A DNA stretch of 64,000 nt from Parvimonas micra (GCF_037482165.1 NZ_CP148048.1:62001-126000); one strand, 5' to 3'. Counted from the stretch's first letter, positions 8,652 through 16,963 are shown. Numbers and translations: made by a program. Notes: generated by a model not told the origin, from the sequence alone.

Positions 8652-10391
8652 ATGATAGAAAATTTTAATGATTTTAATTTGTCGAAGGAAGTTTTAAAAG
8701 CCGTTGTTGAAATGGGCTTTGAAGAACCTTCTCCAATTCAAAAACAAGCAATTCCGACTATGTTAAACAACGAGGATATAATCGGTCAAGCACAAACGGG
8801 AACAGGAAAGACAGCATCGTTCGGTATTCCTATAGTAGAAAAAGTAAATAAAAACAGTAAGACAACTCAGGCTATGGTACTATGTCCAACAAGAGAATTG
8901 TCAATTCAAGTTGCAGAAGAAATTTCGAAACTTGCAAAGTATAAGGGAGTAACAGTTGTTCCAATCTATGGAGGTCAACCTATAGAAAGACAAATCCGTT
9001 CTCTAAAAATGGGAGTTCAAGTTATTGTCGGAACTCCAGGACGTGTTATAGACCATATTAAGAGAAAAACTTTAAAAACTGAAAATATTAAAACTTTTGT
9101 ATTGGACGAAGCGGATGAAATGTTTGATATGGGCTTTAGAGAAGATATTGAAAAAATTATAGGCTTTTTACCTTATGAAAGACAAACAACTTTCTTCTCT
9201 GCTACAATGGATCATGAAATGATGGATTTTGCTGCAAGATACCAAAGCGAACCAAGACTTATAAAAGTCGTACCAAAGGAATTAACAGTTCCAAAGGTAA
9301 CTCAATACTATTTTGCACTTAAGCATAATATGAAACTTGAAATTCTATCCCGTATTTTAGATGTTCAAAATCCAAAACTTACAGTAGTTTTTTGTAATAC
9401 TAAAAAAATGGTTGATGACTTAACTGCAGGGCTTCAATCTCGTGGATATTTTGCGGATGGACTTCATGGAGATTTAAAACAAATCCAAAGAGATGGGGTA
9501 ATGAATAAATTTAGAAATTCCACAATAGATATCTTGGTTGCGACAGATGTTGCTGCTCGTGGAATAGATGTTGACGATGTAGATTTAGTTATAAATTACG
9601 ATATGCCTCAAGATGTGGAATACTATGTTCACAGAATAGGTAGAACTGCAAGAGCAGGTAGAGAGGGAACTGCAATAAGTTTTGTTTCTCCAAGGGAAAT
9701 GAATACTTTATCTCAAATTCAAAAATACACAAAAACTAAAATAGAAAAAAGAGATATGCCAACTCTTAAAGACTTGATTAAAAGACATGAAGAAAGATTT
9801 ATGGAAGACATCAAGGAAGAAATCAATAAAAATGAACATACAAAAGAGTTAAATCTTATAAATATTCTAATGAGTGAAGACTATTCTCCGATTGATATAG
9901 CTGCTTGTCTTTTAAAACATTATAATGAGAATAATAAACTTAACAATCACGAAGAGCTTATAGACGTGGATATTAAGAAGAATAAGAAAAAGGGAAATGA
10001 CAAGACTTCTATTTCAAACAAGGCTGGAAAGTCAAATGTTACTGAAAAGAATTCCGGAAGAATTTATATTAACATTGGTTCAAGAAAGGGAGTTTCTCAA
10101 AGACATATAGTTTCTGCACTTTGTAATGATGCGAATATAAGCGCAAGAGATATTGGAGATATCGAAATTTTTGAAAAGTTCAGTTTTGTAAATATTCATA
10201 AAAACGCACTTAAAGATGCAGTAAATAACCTAAATAATGCTCATATTAAGGGCTTTAAGGTTTTAGTTGAACTTGCGAACAAAAAGGAAGACTCTTCAAA
10301 ATTTTCTGCAAAATCTAAAGATAAGAAAAATAAAAAGGATAAAAAAGACAAAAAGGTTGAAAAATCTAAACGTGATAAAAAGAGAAGATAA
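8652..10391 (+). CDS. deaD: DEAD-box ATP-dependent RNA helicase with DbpA-type RNA-binding domain
   Basis: The 579-aa protein has all superfamily 2 helicase motifs in order: Q motif (EPSPIQKQAIP), motif I AQTGTGKT near 46-53, Ia PTREL, Ib TPGR, II DEAD near 152, III SAT near 183, V ATDVAARGID and VI HRIGRTARAG. A linker is followed by a DbpA/CsdA RNA-binding domain (about 465-545, starting GRIYINIGSRKG) and a Lys-rich tail. Such enzymes unwind structured RNA in ribosome assembly and mRNA decay, especially in the cold. It is followed 27 bases later by an rRNA/tRNA methyltransferase-like gene, consistent with an RNA-maturation operon. Confidence 0.93.
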   Translation: MIENFNDFNLSKEVLKAVVEMGFEEPSPIQKQAIPTMLNNEDIIGQAQTGTGKTASFGIPIVEKVNKNSKTTQAMVLCPTRELSIQVAEEISKLAKYKGVTVVPIYGGQPIERQIRSLKMGVQVIVGTPGRVIDHIKRKTLKTENIKTFVLDEADEMFDMGFREDIEKIIGFLPYERQTTFFSATMDHEMMDFAARYQSEPRLIKVVPKELTVPKVTQYYFALKHNMKLEILSRILDVQNPKLTVVFCNTKKMVDDLTAGLQSRGYFADGLHGDLKQIQRDGVMNKFRNSTIDILVATDVAARGIDVDDVDLVINYDMPQDVEYYVHRIGRTARAGREGTAISFVSPREMNTLSQIQKYTKTKIEKRDMPTLKDLIKRHEERFMEDIKEEINKNEHTKELNLINILMSEDYSPIDIAACLLKHYNENNKLNNHEELIDVDIKKNKKKGNDKTSISNKAGKSNVTEKNSGRIYINIGSRKGVSQRHIVSALCNDANISARDIGDIEIFEKFSFVNIHKNALKDAVNNLNNAHIKGFKVLVELANKKEDSSKFSAKSKDKKNKKDKKDKKVEKSKRDKKRR

Positions 10392-10418
10392 TTTTTCAAG
10401 AAAATTAAGGTAAATTTT

Positions 10419-11123
10419 ATGGAATTTTGTAAATATAAAAAAGATTTGAATTTTTCATACACAATGGGAGCTTTCCCAACGATTGAGCTTTTACAGTCAA
10501 AAAATTACAAGATTATATCAGTTTTGGTACATTCAAAATATGACGACAAAGCAGGTCTTGAAAAAATTTGTGATGAAAAAGGAATTAATTTAATTTATAA
10601 TGATAAAATTGTAAATAAACTTCAAAACAAAGAAAACACATTTGTTATTGGAGTTTTTGAAAAAAACTTTGCAAAGATAAAAAAAGACAATCACATACTA
10701 TTATGTGAGCCGAGAGATAAGGGAAATTTAGGGACAATTTTACGAACTGCATTGGGTTTCGGATTTAAAAATATTGCAATAATAGACGGTTGTGATATTT
10801 TTGATCCTAAAACTGTTAGAGCTTCAATGGGAGCAATCTTTAAAATGAATGTAGAAATTTTTAAAAATTTTGAAGACTACAAAAAAACTTTTGAAGAAAA
10901 TAATATTTACTCTTTCATTTTAAATAAGGATTCAGTGTCTCTAAAAAATGTAGAGATTAAAAAGCCTTTTACATTGATGTTCGGAAACGAATCACATGGA
11001 CTTGAAAACTTTGACTTAAGTGGAACAACTTCCGTATTCATAGAACAGAGCGAAGACATAGATAGCTTTAATTTACCAATTGCAAGTTCAATAGCAATGT
11101 ATAAATTTATGGAAAAAGAATAA
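10419..11123 (+). CDS. TrmH/SpoU-family RNA 2'-O-methyltransferase
   Basis: The 234-aa protein carries the three SPOUT motifs: NLGTILRTALGFG (motif 1, near 102), MFGNESHGL (motif 2, near 188) and SFNLPIASSIAMY (motif 3, near 217), which form the knotted SAM-binding fold. It methylates the 2'-O of a ribose in rRNA or tRNA; the target cannot be told from the sequence. The N-terminal substrate-recognition part is weakly conserved. It follows the helicase on the same strand and is closed by a terminator. Confidence 0.87.
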   Translation: MEFCKYKKDLNFSYTMGAFPTIELLQSKNYKIISVLVHSKYDDKAGLEKICDEKGINLIYNDKIVNKLQNKENTFVIGVFEKNFAKIKKDNHILLCEPRDKGNLGTILRTALGFGFKNIAIIDGCDIFDPKTVRASMGAIFKMNVEIFKNFEDYKKTFEENNIYSFILNKDSVSLKNVEIKKPFTLMFGNESHGLENFDLSGTTSVFIEQSEDIDSFNLPIASSIAMYKFMEKE

Positions 11124-11134
11124 AAAATATAAGT

Positions 11135-11162
11135 AAAAAGCAGGGGAAATCCCTGCTTTTTT
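11135..11162 (+). terminator. Terminator after the methyltransferase gene (copy 1)
   Basis: AAAAAGCAGGG, a short loop, then CCCTGCTTTTTT. Nearly the same hairpin recurs at 11581-11607 on the far side of the repeat element. Confidence 0.9.
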
Positions 11163-11204
11163 GATACATTGACTCCTGAAATCTCATAGCATAAAAATTA
11201 ACAA

Positions 11205-11505
11205 TATTTGAAGTTTATTTACTGTTCACGTTTATCTGCTAATCGAAGTTATTTCTTTATACGTCATTTCGAGCGAAGTCGAGAAATCTCATAGTTTTGC
11301 TTGCAAACAAGCAAAACTAAATGTATCGAAGATACATACAATGTAAAAGACTTATTTATTAAAAGTCTTTAAGATAATTTCATATGAATTATATAAATAT
11401 TATAGTTTTTATACAAGTCCTTTACAGGACTTACTATTATTTGTAAACAAATAATAGTAGTGGGATCTTTCGACTTCGCTCAAGATGACGTGTTGGTGGC
11501 TTTTC
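11205..11505. repeat. Intergenic imperfect-palindromic repeat, copy A
   Basis: The element starts with a leader resembling GAAGTTTATTTACTGTTCAC, then TACGTCATTTCGAGCGAAG at 11260, and ends with CTTCGCTCAAGATGACGTG at about 11474-11492, an inverted copy. Inside are hairpins: 11293-11303 with 11308-11318 (11 bp), ATGTATC/GATACAT at 11321-11337, and two more near 11410-11460. Related copies lie near 28.1-28.5 and 40.2-40.6 kb. There is no coding capacity; it looks like a non-autonomous mobile or hairpin element. Confidence 0.8.
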
Positions 11506-11580
11506 TTCTCAAAATGCTATGACGTGAAATATTTCGTTTTATATATGATATTTAATAAACCATATTGTTTTACCAAAGTA

Positions 11581-11607
11581 AAAAAGCAGGGAAGTCCCTG
11601 CTTTTTT
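11581..11607. terminator. Terminator after the DUF1858 gene (copy 2 of the same hairpin)
   Basis: AAAAAGCAGGG / CCCTGCTTTTTT, A/T-flanked so usable from either strand. It faces the minus-strand gene 11626-11844. Confidence 0.85.
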
Positions 11608-11625
11608 GTCTTAGTATGGATGCAT

Positions 11626-11844
11626 TTAAGCATTAATAAAGTTTTCTAACTTTTCTTTTAATTCGTCAAATTCAAATCCACCTTTAATAGCAATCATTTC
11701 AAGAGTTGCAATATCTTTCATCATTGCAAATAATTCTGGATTATCAAGATTTGAATATTCTGGACTTAAAGTCTTTAAGAAGTTTTTAACTTCTGGATAT
11801 TTTTCAACTAATTCACCAATTTTTGTACTTTTTTCTAATTTCAT
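11626..11844 (-). CDS. DUF1858-like small protein
   Basis: The 72-aa protein has the look of the DUF1858 domain: TKIGELVEKYPEVKNFL at the N-terminus and a helical C-terminus ATLEMIAIKGGFEFDELKEKL. The domain occurs alone or fused to redox and hemerythrin-like proteins in anaerobes, and its function is not established. This copy lacks cysteines, so a redox-disulfide role is unlikely. A good SD (AAGGAG) precedes the ATG. Confidence 0.75.
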   Translation of the reverse strand: MKLEKSTKIGELVEKYPEVKNFLKTLSPEYSNLDNPELFAMMKDIATLEMIAIKGGFEFDELKEKLENFINA

Positions 11845-11982
11845 AGTATTTCTCCTTTTCTCTAATCAATTTAATAATTTTATATATGATTTATTTTTTA
11901 TGTTAATAATATTATAGCATAATTTGTATTGAAAATCTGTTGCATTTGAAACAAAAGAAAAAATTTTTAAAATTTTTTACAT

Positions 11983-12017
11983 AAAAAAAAATTCCTATGA
12001 GTAAAACCCATAGGAAT
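11983..12017 (-). terminator. Terminator of tRNA-Pro
   Basis: On the minus strand TTCCTATG / CATAGGAA is followed by eight or more T, directly after the tRNA 3' end. Confidence 0.85.
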
Positions 12018-12094
12018 TGGTCGGGGTGAGAAGATTCGAACTCCCGGCCCCATGGTCCCAAACCACGTGCGCTACCAAACTGCGCTACACCCCG
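12018..12094 (-). tRNA. tRNA-Pro (anticodon TGG)
   Basis: Read on the minus strand, the acceptor stem CGGGGTG pairs with CACCCCG. The D arm has AGCGCAGTTTGGTAGCGC, the anticodon loop contains TGG in GGTTTGGGACC, and the T arm contains GTTCGAATC. CCA is encoded. Confidence 0.95.
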
Positions 12095-12214
12095 ATACGA
12101 TTACCTAAATATTATATAACTTTTATTATACTTTGTCAACACTTTTTTTGAAAATTTTTGTGTTAAGAAGTCATTTTTAGAGTGTTATTATACTATATAG
12201 GTTAAATCGTAAAT

Positions 12215-12817
12215 TTAATTATTCTTTTGATGTAAATTTTTTATATCTTCTGCTGTAGGTTTATCAAATAGAAAAGTCTTTACAACTGCTAAAGTCTCTC
12301 TAACATTTGAAGCTATAACTGCCCCAAATGGAGTCTTTGCTGGAACAGTCCTTGCTAAAATTCCAAATCTATAAAGAATAAGTTTTGCCCTAAATAAATG
12401 ATAGTCTGAAGAGATTACCATTATTTCTGATGGCTTTTTATCTAGCTTTTCTAATGCAAATTTTACATTTTCAAAAGTATTCTTGCTTTTTGTTTCAACG
12501 ATAAGTCTTTCTTTATTAATTCCTTTTTCTACTAAATATTTTTGCATAAATTCTGCTTCAGAAAGTTCATTATTTTTTTCTTTTCCTCCACATAAAACAG
12601 CTTTTGCAGTCTTATGTTTATTTAAATATTCTACAGTAGTATCTAGTCTATTAATCAATGTTTTTGAAAGTTTTCCATTATTTGCCTCAGCTCCAAGCAC
12701 TAAGACATAATTTTCATAAGTATCTATTTCATTCTTTTTAGAATGATAGATTAAAGATTGAATTAAGACGACTAAACACAAGCATAAGAATAGAAAAAAT
12801 TTAAAAAGTTTTTTCAT
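12215..12817 (-). CDS. DUF218 (YdcF/SanA-like) membrane-anchored protein
   Basis: The 200-aa protein has one N-terminal hydrophobic segment (about residues 4-24) and then a DUF218 domain. Characteristic motifs are VLGAEANNGKLS, the CGG turn and SDYHLFRAK, which make a Rossmann-like pocket. Members of the YdcF/SanA/ElyC group act at the envelope, and some influence vancomycin sensitivity or peptidoglycan lipid carrier use; the biochemical reaction is unsettled. It sits 9 bases after the methionine sulfoxide reductase gene, probably in one transcript. An SD AGGAGGT precedes the ATG. Confidence 0.84.
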   Translation of the reverse strand: MKKLFKFFLFLCLCLVVLIQSLIYHSKKNEIDTYENYVLVLGAEANNGKLSKTLINRLDTTVEYLNKHKTAKAVLCGGKEKNNELSEAEFMQKYLVEKGINKERLIVETKSKNTFENVKFALEKLDKKPSEIMVISSDYHLFRAKLILYRFGILARTVPAKTPFGAVIASNVRETLAVVKTFLFDKPTAEDIKNLHQKNN

Positions 12818-12826
12818 ATTTACCTC

Positions 12827-13312
12827 CTATATGTGAGTTTCTAGCTGTTTGACAAATGCCTCTAGATAAGTTTGTTCTTCCTTTGAAAATCTATTAAAAA
12901 TAGGGGAGTCTATATCCAAAACTCCAAAAAGTTTTTCGTTTTTAAAAATAGGAATAACAATCTCTGAATTACTTTTTCCATCGCAGGCAATGTGTCCTTC
13001 AAAATTATGAACATTTTCAACATTCAAAGTCTTTTTAAGACTTGCACTTGTTCCACAAACCCCTTCTCCGTTTTGTATTCTAACACAGGCAGGAAGCCCC
13101 TGAAAAGGTCCAAGAACTAGAGTGTTTGTCTTTTCATCTAAAAGATAAAATCCGACCCAATTAATTTTTTCTAAAAAGAAATTTAATAGGGCAGAAGCGT
13201 TTGATAAATTAGCTATTGTATTTTCTTCGCTATTGCATAATTCATACAAATCTTTTATTAAATAAGAGTATTGTTCTCCCAAGCTACCTTCGTATTTAAT
13301 TTGATTAAACAT
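12827..13312 (-). CDS. msrC: Free methionine-(R)-sulfoxide reductase (GAF domain)
   Basis: The 161-aa GAF-domain protein matches the fRMsr family that reduces free methionine-R-sulfoxide. Three conserved cysteines lie in GLPACVRI, GEGVCGTSA and HIACDGKSN, as in the yeast and E. coli enzymes, and NWVGFYL and IPIF motifs are present. A longer reading frame starts at 13324, but GGAGG (13318-13322 on the minus strand) lies inside it and directs initiation at 13312. The gene belongs to a minus-strand cluster with a DUF6483-like gene upstream and a DUF218 gene downstream. Confidence 0.9.
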   Translation of the reverse strand: MFNQIKYEGSLGEQYSYLIKDLYELCNSEENTIANLSNASALLNFFLEKINWVGFYLLDEKTNTLVLGPFQGLPACVRIQNGEGVCGTSASLKKTLNVENVHNFEGHIACDGKSNSEIVIPIFKNEKLFGVLDIDSPIFNRFSKEEQTYLEAFVKQLETHI

Positions 13313-13339
13313 TAATACCTCCATGTTGTCAAAATATTT

Positions 13340-13711
13340 CTAAATCAAGTCTGATAAATTATTCATATTAAATTCTTTTAATAAGTCTTTTATTCCTGTT
13401 TTTATCTCATCTCTTTCAAAATCATGTTCATTTAAAAATTTAGAATCTTTTTCGTTGAGATATGAGTAAAAAAGGAGACCTATTAACAAACTATCTTGAG
13501 TTTTATATTTCAACATTTTAAATAAAGAATCTTCAGCTTCATTTATATTTCCATTGTCGATTTTTGATTTTAAATTTTTTAAAATTTCCTTGCTTTCTTC
13601 TAATTTTAATAGTTTTTCAGGCGAAGAACTTTTGTCGATTTTAAAGACAAATTCTAAAATCATACTTATCCATTCTTCAATTTTTCTCATTATATAATCA
13701 TTTTTTAACAT
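13340..13711 (-). CDS. DUF6483-like protein of unknown function
   Basis: The 123-aa soluble, helical, charged protein starts MLKNDYIMRKIEEW, a beginning I associate with the DUF6483 family of Firmicutes. No catalytic motif is visible. It has an SD GGAGA before the ATG and lies 9 bases after the small membrane gene cluster, so it is probably in the same transcript. Confidence 0.65.
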   Translation of the reverse strand: MLKNDYIMRKIEEWISMILEFVFKIDKSSSPEKLLKLEESKEILKNLKSKIDNGNINEAEDSLFKMLKYKTQDSLLIGLLFYSYLNEKDSKFLNEHDFERDEIKTGIKDLLKEFNMNNLSDLI

Positions 13712-13719
13712 ATTTTCTC

Positions 13720-13995
13720 CTAATCAATTACTTCAAGATATGATAGGTAAAAGTATGCAGTTGAGCATATTAACCCCAAGTTTAAAAATATCCATAAACC
13801 TGTAGTTTTTGCATATCTTGAAAAATAAGCGCCTATTGCTCCAACTATCTGTGGGAAAAAGAATCCTAAGTATCCAATATAATTTGGTAGGTGAATTCCT
13901 TGTTCTGTTTTGAAGGATTTTACATATAGTAATAGAACTGATTCTACTACGGCGCCAATTAAAAAAAGTATTGTTGATAAATTTTCTTTTTTCAT
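13720..13995 (-). CDS. Small membrane protein, copy A of a duplicated pair
   Basis: The 91-aa protein has three hydrophobic segments and the conserved core LLLYVKSFKTEQGI followed by FPQIVGAIGAYFSRYAK. It is a paralogue of the protein encoded at 14311-14565. The ATG overlaps the stop of the preceding gene as ATGA (13992-13995), so translation is coupled. Function unknown. Confidence 0.7.
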   Translation of the reverse strand: MKKENLSTILFLIGAVVESVLLLYVKSFKTEQGIHLPNYIGYLGFFFPQIVGAIGAYFSRYAKTTGLWIFLNLGLICSTAYFYLSYLEVID

Positions 13996-14270
13996 ATTAA
14001 AACTCCATAAACCAATATAAAATACATTATATGTTCAAGATTAAATGTAATCAAGAAAAGAATTAAACTTATTATAGAGTAAATTTTATTAGAGTTACTC
14101 GTAAAATACATTGATAATCCAAGTAAAATTAAAGTTATAGGTTGTAAAGCCAATAAAATTTTTACATTTAAGTTTGAAAAGTGAACTGTAACACCCCAGA
14201 AAGCTGTGATGCAAAATGAAATCAAAGATAGTGTAAAAACTATTTTTGGTAAATTTTTATTTGATACCAT
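13992..14270 (-). CDS. Small membrane protein, copy B of a duplicated pair
   Basis: The 92-aa protein has three predicted membrane helices, starts near NLPKIVFTLSLISFCIT and ends with KIYSIISLILFLITFN-EHIM. It is a paralogue of the product of 14582-14872. AAGGAGGT precedes the ATG. With the overlapping downstream gene it forms one B-A module. Function unknown. Confidence 0.7.
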   Translation of the reverse strand: MVSNKNLPKIVFTLSLISFCITAFWGVTVHFSNLNVKILLALQPITLILLGLSMYFTSNSNKIYSIISLILFLITFNLEHIMYFILVYGVLI

Positions 14271-14310
14271 ATTGACCTCCTTATTTATATTAATAAGTAA
14301 GTTTTTTCTC

Positions 14311-14565
14311 CTAGCCGACTACTTCAATGAATGCTGCATAAAAGTAAAGAGCGGAAAGCATTAAACCTATATTTAAGAATAACCACAATATTTGTATTTT
14401 TGCATGTCTTGAATAAAAAGCACCAATTGCTCCCATTACTTGTGGGAAAATCAGTCCAAAATATTTAAGATAATTAGAAAGTTGAATTCCTTGTCCAGTT
14501 TTAAAGGATTTTACATATAGTAACAAAATTATTTCTACCACAGTACCAAATAAATAAATTATCAT
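14311..14565 (-). CDS. Small membrane protein, copy A', start region frameshifted
   Basis: The 84-aa open frame is a paralogue of 13720-13995 (LLLYVKSFKTGQGI, FPQVMGAIGAFYSRHAK). The SD at 14592-14596 and the ATG at 14585 match copy A, but the A-run after ATGAAAAA is A5 here against A6 in copy A. That start therefore yields only MKKKIYL and a stop. The stop TGA overlaps an internal ATG at 14565, so the protein could be made by coupled reinitiation, lacking about seven N-terminal residues. Otherwise it is a frameshift mutation or a sequencing error. Confidence 0.6.
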   Translation of the reverse strand: MIIYLFGTVVEIILLLYVKSFKTGQGIQLSNYLKYFGLIFPQVMGAIGAFYSRHAKIQILWLFLNIGLMLSALYFYAAFIEVVG

Positions 14566-14581
14566 AGATAGATTTTCTTTT

Positions 14582-14872
14582 TCATATCTTACCTCCTAAG
14601 ACCAATAAAAAAGTCATTATGTGTTTAATATTAAATGTAATTAAGAAAAGAATCACATTTATTATAGAGTAAATTTTACTTAATTTTCTTGTAAAATACA
14701 TTGAAAATGCAAGTAAAATAAGAGTTGTCATAGATAATACAAGAAAATATATACCATCTAAATTATCTACTAAGTCTGTAAAATAATTTACAGAAAATAA
14801 TAGTATTGTGATACAAAATGAAATCAAAGATAGTGTAAAAACTATTTTTGGTAAAGTGTTTTTTGTTTCCAT
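14582..14872 (-). CDS. Small membrane protein, copy B' of a duplicated pair
   Basis: The 96-aa protein has three membrane helices and shares TLPKIVFTLSLISFCIT and SKIYSIINVILFLITFN with copy B. Its stop overlaps the start of the A' copy as ATGA, the same architecture as the downstream pair, showing that a two-gene unit was duplicated. AAGGAGGT precedes the ATG. Confidence 0.7.
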   Translation of the reverse strand: METKNTLPKIVFTLSLISFCITILLFSVNYFTDLVDNLDGIYFLVLSMTTLILLAFSMYFTRKLSKIYSIINVILFLITFNIKHIMTFLLVLGGKI

Positions 14873-14897
14873 AGCTACCTCCTTTATTTAGAGAAAT

Positions 14898-15839
14898 CTA
14901 AAAAAGTTTTTTAAATTCCTCTTGTGCTAAAATAAGCTCATGAGTCATTGCAGGATCAAAAGAAGTATGACCTGAGATAGGGAAAATCAATTTTGAATTA
15001 TTTAGTTTTTCATGCAATAAATAAGCTCCAATAGGTCTGCAATCTACATCATATCTACCATGAACTATTATTGTAGGAATATCCTTTATTTTTTCAACAT
15101 TATTTAAAATGTAATTTTCTTCAAAGAAGCAATGATTTACAAAGTAGTGGCATTCCATAATCGCCATTGAAATATCTTCATCAGTGATTTCTTCTGAAAT
15201 AACTCTCGGTTCAAGAGCAACTACTGAATTTTCAAACGCACTAAAAGACTTTCCGTATTTTTTCTTTGTTTCATAGTCATCTGAAGTTAAGTATTTGTAA
15301 TAACTTTGAACATAATCTTTTCTCTCTTCTTCGTTAAAAGGAGATTTAAAGATTTCAAAGGTCTCAGGGAAAAACATTCCTGCTCCACCTTGATACAACC
15401 ACTTAATATCTTCATCTCTTCCCAAGAAAATGCCTCTAAGAATTAAACCTACAACACTTTGTGGATAATTTTCTGCATAGTATAAGGAAAGAGTAGTTCC
15501 CCAAGAACCACCATAAACAAGCCATTTATCTATCTTTAAATGTTCTCTTATCTTTTCCATATCCTTTGCAAGATTTTGTGTATTATTATCTTTTAATTCC
15601 AAAAATGGTTTACTTTTACCACAACCTCTTTGATCAATTGTTACTATTCTATAAAAAGATGGATCTAAAAATCTTTTAGATTTGTCGCCACAACCACAAC
15701 CTGGCCCGCCGTGAACAAATACAACTGGGGCTCCATTTGGATTTCCTGATTGTTCGTAATAAACTTCGTGAACATCATCAACTTTTAGATGTCCTTTGTC
15801 GAATGATTCAAATTCGGGAAAAAGTGTTTTATATTCCAT
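14898..15839 (-). CDS. pip: Proline iminopeptidase (S33 alpha/beta hydrolase)
   Basis: The 313-aa cytoplasmic enzyme releases N-terminal proline from peptides. It shows the oxyanion-hole motif HGGPGCGCG near residue 44, DQRGCGKS near 72, the nucleophile elbow GGSWG near 108, and the C-terminal Asp (GRYDVD) and His (SGHTS). Length and motifs are typical. The frame opens at 15851, but AACCTCC (minus-strand GGAGGTT) at 15844-15849 supports initiation at 15839. It is the first gene of the minus-strand cluster. Confidence 0.93.
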   Translation of the reverse strand: MEYKTLFPEFESFDKGHLKVDDVHEVYYEQSGNPNGAPVVFVHGGPGCGCGDKSKRFLDPSFYRIVTIDQRGCGKSKPFLELKDNNTQNLAKDMEKIREHLKIDKWLVYGGSWGTTLSLYYAENYPQSVVGLILRGIFLGRDEDIKWLYQGGAGMFFPETFEIFKSPFNEEERKDYVQSYYKYLTSDDYETKKKYGKSFSAFENSVVALEPRVISEEITDEDISMAIMECHYFVNHCFFEENYILNNVEKIKDIPTIIVHGRYDVDCRPIGAYLLHEKLNNSKLIFPISGHTSFDPAMTHELILAQEEFKKLF

Positions 15840-15958
15840 ATTAACCTCCAAAATAATATATCTATTTAGTCTATACTATATTAAATAAGTTCATTTGTCA
15901 AGTTGTATTTTATAGTCAAAATATGGTAAAATCATTAAATGAGATATTAGGAGGTTTT

Positions 15959-16198
15959 ATGATAGGAATAGTAGCTGCTTGCCTTACAACATTTGCGTTT
16001 GCACCGCAAGTTATAAAGGTAATAAAAGATAAAAATACACAATCTCTTTCACTAATTATGTGTCTTATGCAAACAACTGGAATTTTTCTTTGGTTGATCC
16101 ATGGTTTGATTATAAAAGACTTTGCACTTATTTTTGCCAACAGCATTTCATTTGTTTTAGTTTTAATTATACTTTTACATAAAATTAAATATAAATAG
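15959..16198 (+). CDS. SemiSWEET / PQ-loop sugar transporter
   Basis: The 79-aa, three-helix protein has the PQ-loop FAPQVIKVIKDKNTQSLSL and a later Asn (ANSISF) typical of SemiSWEETs, which dimerise to move sugars across the membrane. AGGAGG at 15950-15954 directs the ATG at 15959. A second SemiSWEET-like gene is at 32784. Confidence 0.85.
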   Translation: MIGIVAACLTTFAFAPQVIKVIKDKNTQSLSLIMCLMQTTGIFLWLIHGLIIKDFALIFANSISFVLVLIILLHKIKYK

Positions 16199-16214
16199 AT
16201 TTATATACAAAAAC

Positions 16215-16255
16215 TTGACTTACGTAATAACACGTGTTACAATATATTACGTAAG
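16215..16255 (+). promoter_or_regulatory. hicAB promoter inside nested palindromes
   Basis: TTGACT (16215-16220), 17 bases, TACAAT (16238-16243). The promoter is enclosed by a perfect 11-bp inverted repeat CTTACGTAATA (16219-16229) / TATTACGTAAG (16245-16255), with a second palindrome AACACGTGTT at 16229-16238. This is an expected autorepression site for HicB. Confidence 0.8.
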
Positions 16256-16269
16256 GAGGTAGAGTGCAC

Positions 16270-16458
16270 ATGCCACTTACTGGGAAAGAAATGCTTAAGC
16301 TCCTAAAGAAAAATGGTTGGAAAGAATTAAGGCAAGAGGGCTCGCATCATATTTTAGAAAAAGATGGTGCAATAATTGTAGTGCCAGTTCATGGGAACCA
16401 AGATTTAGGAAAAGGTCTTGAGCAGAGAATCTTAAAAGATACAGGACTAAAGAAATAG
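16270..16458 (+). CDS. hicA: HicA-family mRNA interferase toxin
   Basis: The 62-aa protein has the HicA double-stranded RNA-binding-like fold signature: GKEMLKLLKKNGW, then the catalytic His in GSHHIL and VPVHGNQDLGKGL. It is expected to cleave mRNA and to be neutralised by the HicB encoded 31 bases downstream. A GTG at 16264 is only 4 bases from GGAGG. The ATG at 16270 gives the usual family start MPLTGKEM, and I prefer it. Confidence 0.92.
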   Translation: MPLTGKEMLKLLKKNGWKELRQEGSHHILEKDGAIIVVPVHGNQDLGKGLEQRILKDTGLKK

Positions 16459-16489
16459 TCCTGTATTTGAAAATTTAAGGAGTGATTTT

Positions 16490-16873
16490 ATGTTTGTAGT
16501 TTATCCATTTGTATTTAAAAAAGAAAGTCCACAAGGTTATTTTATTGAGAGTGTAGATATAAAAGAAGCTTATACAGGAATAAATATCGATGATATTTCT
16601 TTTGGTATTTCAATGGCAGAAGAAGTATTAGGACTTGTTTTATCTGAATATGTAGAAAGAGGAATTGAGCTACCAAAAGCCACTCCAATAAAAAATGTAA
16701 AGACAAAGAATGATGAATTTGTTACTTTAATAAAGATAGATTTAGAAAAATTTCTAAAAGATACATCTTTAGTTAAAAAGACTTTATCAATACCTAAATG
16801 GGCGAATGATAAAGGAACAAGGTTGGGTATAAATTTTTCAAAAGTTCTAACTGAGAGTATATTAAAAATGTAA
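16490..16873 (+). CDS. hicB: HicB-family antitoxin
   Basis: The 127-aa protein has an N-terminal degenerate RNase H-like HicB domain (YFIESVDIKEAYTGINI, with SMAEEVLGLVL) and a C-terminal DNA-binding segment (LSIPKWANDKGTRLGINFSKVLTESI). It binds HicA and should repress the operon through the palindromes at 16219-16255. SD AAGGAG precedes the ATG. Confidence 0.9.
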   Translation: MFVVYPFVFKKESPQGYFIESVDIKEAYTGINIDDISFGISMAEEVLGLVLSEYVERGIELPKATPIKNVKTKNDEFVTLIKIDLEKFLKDTSLVKKTLSIPKWANDKGTRLGINFSKVLTESILKM

Positions 16874-16883
16874 ATAAATTATT

Positions 16884-16918
16884 AAAAGGCAATTATCAAG
16901 ATGATAGTTGCTTTTTTA
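16884..16918 (+). terminator. Terminator of hicAB
   Basis: AAAGGCAATTATCA / TGATAGTTGCTTTTTT with a three-base loop (one G-T pair). Confidence 0.88.
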
Positions 16919-16963
16919 TACCAATTAAGTAAAAAAATATTAAAAAATAAATAATTTATGAGT

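Noticed and set aside
11205-11505. Insertion sequence
   Set aside because: No transposase frame is present; the element is short and consists of hairpins only.
15923-15958. Upstream ATG of the SemiSWEET frame
   Set aside because: It overlaps the promoter -10 region and lacks an SD; AGGAGG precedes the ATG at 15959.
16219-16255. hicAB palindromes as a transcription terminator
   Set aside because: No T run follows, and they coincide with -35 and -10 elements.
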